Source: Ruminiclostridium sp.
GTDB lineage: Bacteria > Bacillota_A > Clostridia > Oscillospirales > Ruminococcaceae
DNA length: 10,745 bases
Direction of reading: 5' to 3'
Assembly (NCBI GenBank): GCA_017550775.1
Contig: JAFZOA010000103.1
Coordinates: 1 to 10,745 of the forward strand
Under the pieces are notes generated by a model, which had not been told where the DNA came from, did no database searches, and was given only the letters and a program-made list of their open reading frames with translations. Shown in pieces: positions 7,824 through 10,745 of this stretch; position 1 is the stretch's first letter; each line of letters starts with the position of its first letter. The translations under genes were made by a program, and so were the position numbers.

Positions 7824-10745
7824 ATGAAGAACAAACAGATCAAGCTTGCAGCAGCGGCACTTACCGGAGTAATGGTGCTTTCTGCCGTACCGTGCGGGGA
7901 GCTTACTCTCCCTCTGACAGTGACGGCAAGCGCGGCATCGTACAAGGTGGGGGACACCTTCACTTATGAAGGCTCAAAGTATGAGGTAGTAAAGGACGGA
8001 ATAAAGCTGATATCCTTCGGGGGAAAGATCAATAATGACGGCAATGTACTGCTGCCGCCAAGGGTCAACGGTCTTACACTTGTCGAAATAGGTGACAACG
8101 CATTTAAAAACTGGTCTGTTCTCCATGATTATGTGATACCCTGTCTTCACATCCCGAACGGTGTTAAAAAGGTAGGCGCAAATATTGCCAAGATCAAAAA
8201 TTCTCATTTTAGTTACGTTTATTTTCCTGACACACTTGAATCCGTTGACAAAAAAGCGTTTGACGGTTCAAAATTAGAAAATGCAACGTATTATTACGGT
8301 AACGTAGGTTTTTATCCTTTGGACGGAAATGCGTATGCACACAAGGAAAACAGTTCAAATTACGATAAAGATCGCTCCCTCTACGATGAGATCAAAAAGC
8401 GCGGAGCTGAGATAAGAGAGGCTTACAAAAAAGCTACGATCAAACTTATTTATCCGAACAGGGATTATATTGACACGGAAAAAACAGGCAAAGCGGTACT
8501 TGAGCCTGACATCAAAGCCGATGTGAATATATCCTCGCTCAAGGTCGGAGACAGTTTTAAAATTGACGGCAATATATTCGGTGTTGAAAAAGACGGACTG
8601 AGAATGACACTTCTGTTAATCGACAGAAATATATCTTACGCCGATGATCTGGTACTTCCCAAAAGTGTAAACGGTATACCCATTGTGGAAGTGAATTTTA
8701 TGGTTATCAACCTTAAAGCAAACAGGTTAATAATACCGGAAGGTGTAAAACGACTTAAAGGCTCTATAGAAAGCACGGGGGGGAAAATATACCTTCCGCT
8801 TTCCCTCAAATCCTTTGATAAAGATTTCTTCAGAAAAACGAGTTCCGAAGTAATTTACAACGATATTGTTTTTTTCTCCCAAGGATTATCCGAAGACCAA
8901 AAAACAGAATGGAACGATGTGACAGATTACTACATTTATCTCGATTACAGTGAAGATACAACAAAAGAGATCAGACTCGAAGACGTTATAAAGGAGTATA
9001 ACGCTTCGGGTAAAACTAAAACTGATAATACCAGCACCAAGACGGACAACAAGTCAGACACCAAAGCTGATACCAAAACCGACACAAAGACAGATACCAC
9101 GACAAATACTAACAAGAAAACAACACTGAAATACAAAAAGTTGTGGCCGGAATGGAGTGTTGACAGCAACCCCGATAATATGTCGTTCCCGGAACTGTAC
9201 ATATTCAACGCCGCCAAGAACGAGCTGTACTACAAATATGTAATGCACGGGAAATTCGGCACATATACGGTGAACGGGAAGAAAGTGAACCTCGACGAGG
9301 AATTCAACGGCTTCATTCAGACATATCCCGCGAAAGCCACGGTCACTATCCCCGCGGTCATTGACATGAAGGTACCGAAGGGAGTACCCTCGAATGTCGC
9401 AAAGAAGATAAAGGGTATGTATATCCGCTATGTCGGCGACGGTTACAATATATTCTACGTTGACAGCGGAGACGCCTACGGAAACAAGGAAACCACCGTC
9501 AAGACGCTGAATATATCCGAGGGAATAGAAGCGATAGGCGGCAACGCATTTATCAGCTGCGTAAACCTTTCAAAGGTGTCTCTGCCCAAAACTCTGACCC
9601 GTATCGAGGACGGGGCGTTCAACGGCTGCACATCGCTGAAAAGCATTGAGCTTCCGAACACGAATCTCATGATCGGTTCGAGCGCGTTCAGCGGATCGGG
9701 ACTTACAAGCATTACGATCCCCTCAAAGCTCAGATCGCTGAATGACAGCGGCGGAGTCAATATAATGGGAGGAAAAGCTACTACCCAGGAACTCCTGGAC
9801 AGCTGCAAGGGCTCGTTCTCGCAGTGTAAAAACCTTACCACGGTAAAGTTCGACTGTATGCCCAAAGGCCTGTACTTCTATATGTTCGGCGGAAGCCCCG
9901 TTAAGAAGGTCATACTCACCAACACCCTGCTGAACAACAAGAGCGAATACTGCTTAAAGCCGGAAGACTGGGGCGGCAATTTCAGCGCGCTTTACGAACT
10001 CAACGAGATAGTGCTCCCGGATAAGCTGACGTTTATTCCCGCCTCACTCGCGGCGGACTGCAAGAAGCTCACAAAGATAGAGCTTCCCTCGGGTATCACG
10101 GAAATACGCGGAAGCGCGTTCTCCGGCTGCGAAAGCCTTAAGAATATTGCTTTGCCGGCGGGTCTGAAGGAAATAGAGAACTGGGCGTTCAAAAACTGCA
10201 CAAAGCTTTCCTCTATCACGCTCCCGAAGAACCTTGAAGTGTTGGACGGCGGCGTTTTTGAAGGCTGCACCTCGCTGAAAAGCATTACTGTTCCCGACAA
10301 GGTGAAGGAGCTGAATTACACATTCAAGGGCTGCACGAGCCTTACCTCGGTAACACTTCCCAAGAACCTCGAAGAAATGAACGGTACATTTGAAGGCTGC
10401 ACAAATCTGCAAAAAATAACTCTACCGAGCAAGCTCAAAGAGATCGGTGCCGGGACTTTCGACGGAACATCCATAACCAGCCTTACTATCCCCGGAAGCG
10501 TCAAGGAGATCGACAATGCGTTTGAGGGCGCAGACAAGCTTAAGACCGTAACATTCGCGAAAAGCTCGAACGATCTGGTGTTAGCGGGAGGATTCTATGA
10601 CTGCAAATCGCTCACGACCGTCGATATGAGCAAATTGACCGGAAACGTGAACATACGCATGGAATCGTTCAAGGACTGCAAAAATCTTACCACGGTGAAG
10701 CTCCCGAAAAACCTTGCATTTCTGGATGAAAGCGCGTTTGAGAAC
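7824..10745 (+). CDS. Secreted BspA-like leucine-rich-repeat surface protein, 3' partial
   Basis: The frame is open for 974 codons to the last base, so the gene continues beyond the window. It begins with a signal peptide (MKNKQIKLAAAALTGVMVL..., cleavage likely at TASA/ASY, after residue 37). Residues about 38-165 and 237-395 are two related modules, each opening with KVGD(T/S)F and holding LPxxVNGxxxVE followed by a few degenerate leucine-rich repeats. A charged Thr/Lys/Asp linker (397-434) leads to a unique stretch and then, from about residue 561, continuous BspA-type (LRR_5) repeats of about 22-24 residues such as LTSVTLPKNLEEMNGTFEGCTN. In this family such repeats form solenoids that bind host or plant matrix or other microbes; a binding role here is inferred. 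No catalytic motif is seen. It follows the cyclase gene by 136 bp. Only weak promoter-like sequences are present in that gap (for example TATATT at 7736-7741 without a good -35), so read-through from the cyclase promoter is possible. Confidence 0.9.
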   Translation, partial: MKNKQIKLAAAALTGVMVLSAVPCGELTLPLTVTASAASYKVGDTFTYEGSKYEVVKDGIKLISFGGKINNDGNVLLPPRVNGLTLVEIGDNAFKNWSVLHDYVIPCLHIPNGVKKVGANIAKIKNSHFSYVYFPDTLESVDKKAFDGSKLENATYYYGNVGFYPLDGNAYAHKENSSNYDKDRSLYDEIKKRGAEIREAYKKATIKLIYPNRDYIDTEKTGKAVLEPDIKADVNISSLKVGDSFKIDGNIFGVEKDGLRMTLLLIDRNISYADDLVLPKSVNGIPIVEVNFMVINLKANRLIIPEGVKRLKGSIESTGGKIYLPLSLKSFDKDFFRKTSSEVIYNDIVFFSQGLSEDQKTEWNDVTDYYIYLDYSEDTTKEIRLEDVIKEYNASGKTKTDNTSTKTDNKSDTKADTKTDTKTDTTTNTNKKTTLKYKKLWPEWSVDSNPDNMSFPELYIFNAAKNELYYKYVMHGKFGTYTVNGKKVNLDEEFNGFIQTYPAKATVTIPAVIDMKVPKGVPSNVAKKIKGMYIRYVGDGYNIFYVDSGDAYGNKETTVKTLNISEGIEAIGGNAFISCVNLSKVSLPKTLTRIEDGAFNGCTSLKSIELPNTNLMIGSSAFSGSGLTSITIPSKLRSLNDSGGVNIMGGKATTQELLDSCKGSFSQCKNLTTVKFDCMPKGLYFYMFGGSPVKKVILTNTLLNNKSEYCLKPEDWGGNFSALYELNEIVLPDKLTFIPASLAADCKKLTKIELPSGITEIRGSAFSGCESLKNIALPAGLKEIENWAFKNCTKLSSITLPKNLEVLDGGVFEGCTSLKSITVPDKVKELNYTFKGCTSLTSVTLPKNLEEMNGTFEGCTNLQKITLPSKLKEIGAGTFDGTSITSLTIPGSVKEIDNAFEGADKLKTVTFAKSSNDLVLAGGFYDCKSLTTVDMSKLTGNVNIRMESFKDCKNLTTVKLPKNLAFLDESAFEN
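9012..9125 (+). repeat. Thr/Lys/Asp-rich low-complexity linker
   Basis: Residues 397-434 of the LRR protein consist almost entirely of T, K, D and N in a loose TKTD pattern (for example DTKADTKTDTKTDTTT). Codons vary between units, so this is a protein-level repeat rather than a recent DNA microsatellite. It probably acts as a flexible, hydrophilic spacer between the N-terminal modules and the LRR solenoid. Confidence 0.85.
9504..10745 (+). repeat. BspA-type leucine-rich repeat array
   Basis: From residue 561 to the window end the protein consists of LRR_5 units with the pattern L-x-x-I-x-L-P-x-x-L-x-x-I-x-x-x-A-F-x-x-C. Examples are TLNISEGIEAIGGNAFISC, LKNIALPAGLKEIENWAF and LTSITIPSKLRSL. 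Some units carry insertions, notably around 9736-9815 and 9916-9975. The array is cut by the window end, so the total number of repeats is unknown. Confidence 0.9.

Noticed and set aside
7385..7963. A 192-codon minus-strand open frame spanning the end of the cyclase gene and the next intergenic gap
   Set aside because: It lies antisense to the GGDEF active-site region and covers the next gene's ribosome site and signal peptide. Its translation has no recognisable protein character.
10044..10412. Minus-strand open frames opposite the LRR array
   Set aside because: They mirror the repeat periodicity of the LRR gene and have no start context; they are shadows.

Overview
The window looks like chromosomal DNA of a gut-type Gram-positive Clostridia, probably in or near the Ruminococcaceae ([Eubacterium] siraeum / Ruminococcus-like). 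This is inferred from secreted multi-domain proteins with fibronectin-III-like C-termini, a BspA-type leucine-rich-repeat protein, an ExoI-type GH3 glycosidase, AGGA-type ribosome sites and near-consensus sigma-A promoters. Species identity cannot be settled from the sequence alone.

Layout: (1) 1-1980, plus strand: the C-terminal part of a family 3 glycoside hydrolase whose N-terminus lies before the window. It carries an extra C-terminal domain on a Thr/Glu linker. (2) 2010-2038: a perfect 12-bp hairpin with A and T tracts on either side, serving as a bidirectional terminator between two convergent genes. (3) 2042-5755, minus strand: a 1237-residue secreted protein made of a DUF6273-like head, a beta-helix of short coils, several InlB/Flg_new-type repeats, a bacterial Ig-like domain and two fibronectin-III-like domains. 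(4) 5756-6256: a divergent intergenic region with one clear promoter for each flanking gene, a 14-bp dyad just downstream of the minus promoter, a coding-like fragment that appears to be the tail of a lost gene, and an orphan hairpin. (5) 6257-7687, plus strand: a soluble GGDEF diguanylate cyclase with an unnamed N-terminal domain and a GAF-like middle. (6) 7824 to the window end, plus strand: a secreted BspA-like leucine-rich-repeat protein, open to the last base and therefore partial. Its first half is clearly more AT-rich than its signal peptide and its LRR half.

Taken together this is a cell-surface and carbohydrate locus: a beta-glucan or beta-glucoside hydrolase, two large exported proteins likely to contact host or plant material, and a c-di-GMP synthase. 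Nothing in the sequence proves that the cyclase controls its neighbours. Each gene seems to be its own transcription unit, except that the cyclase and LRR genes are only 136 bp apart with no convincing terminator between them. I see no RNA genes, insertion sequences, CRISPR arrays or phage genes. I did not find a clearly new system; the best leads are the gene remnant at 5909-6055, the mosaic LRR gene and the unusual domain fusions.
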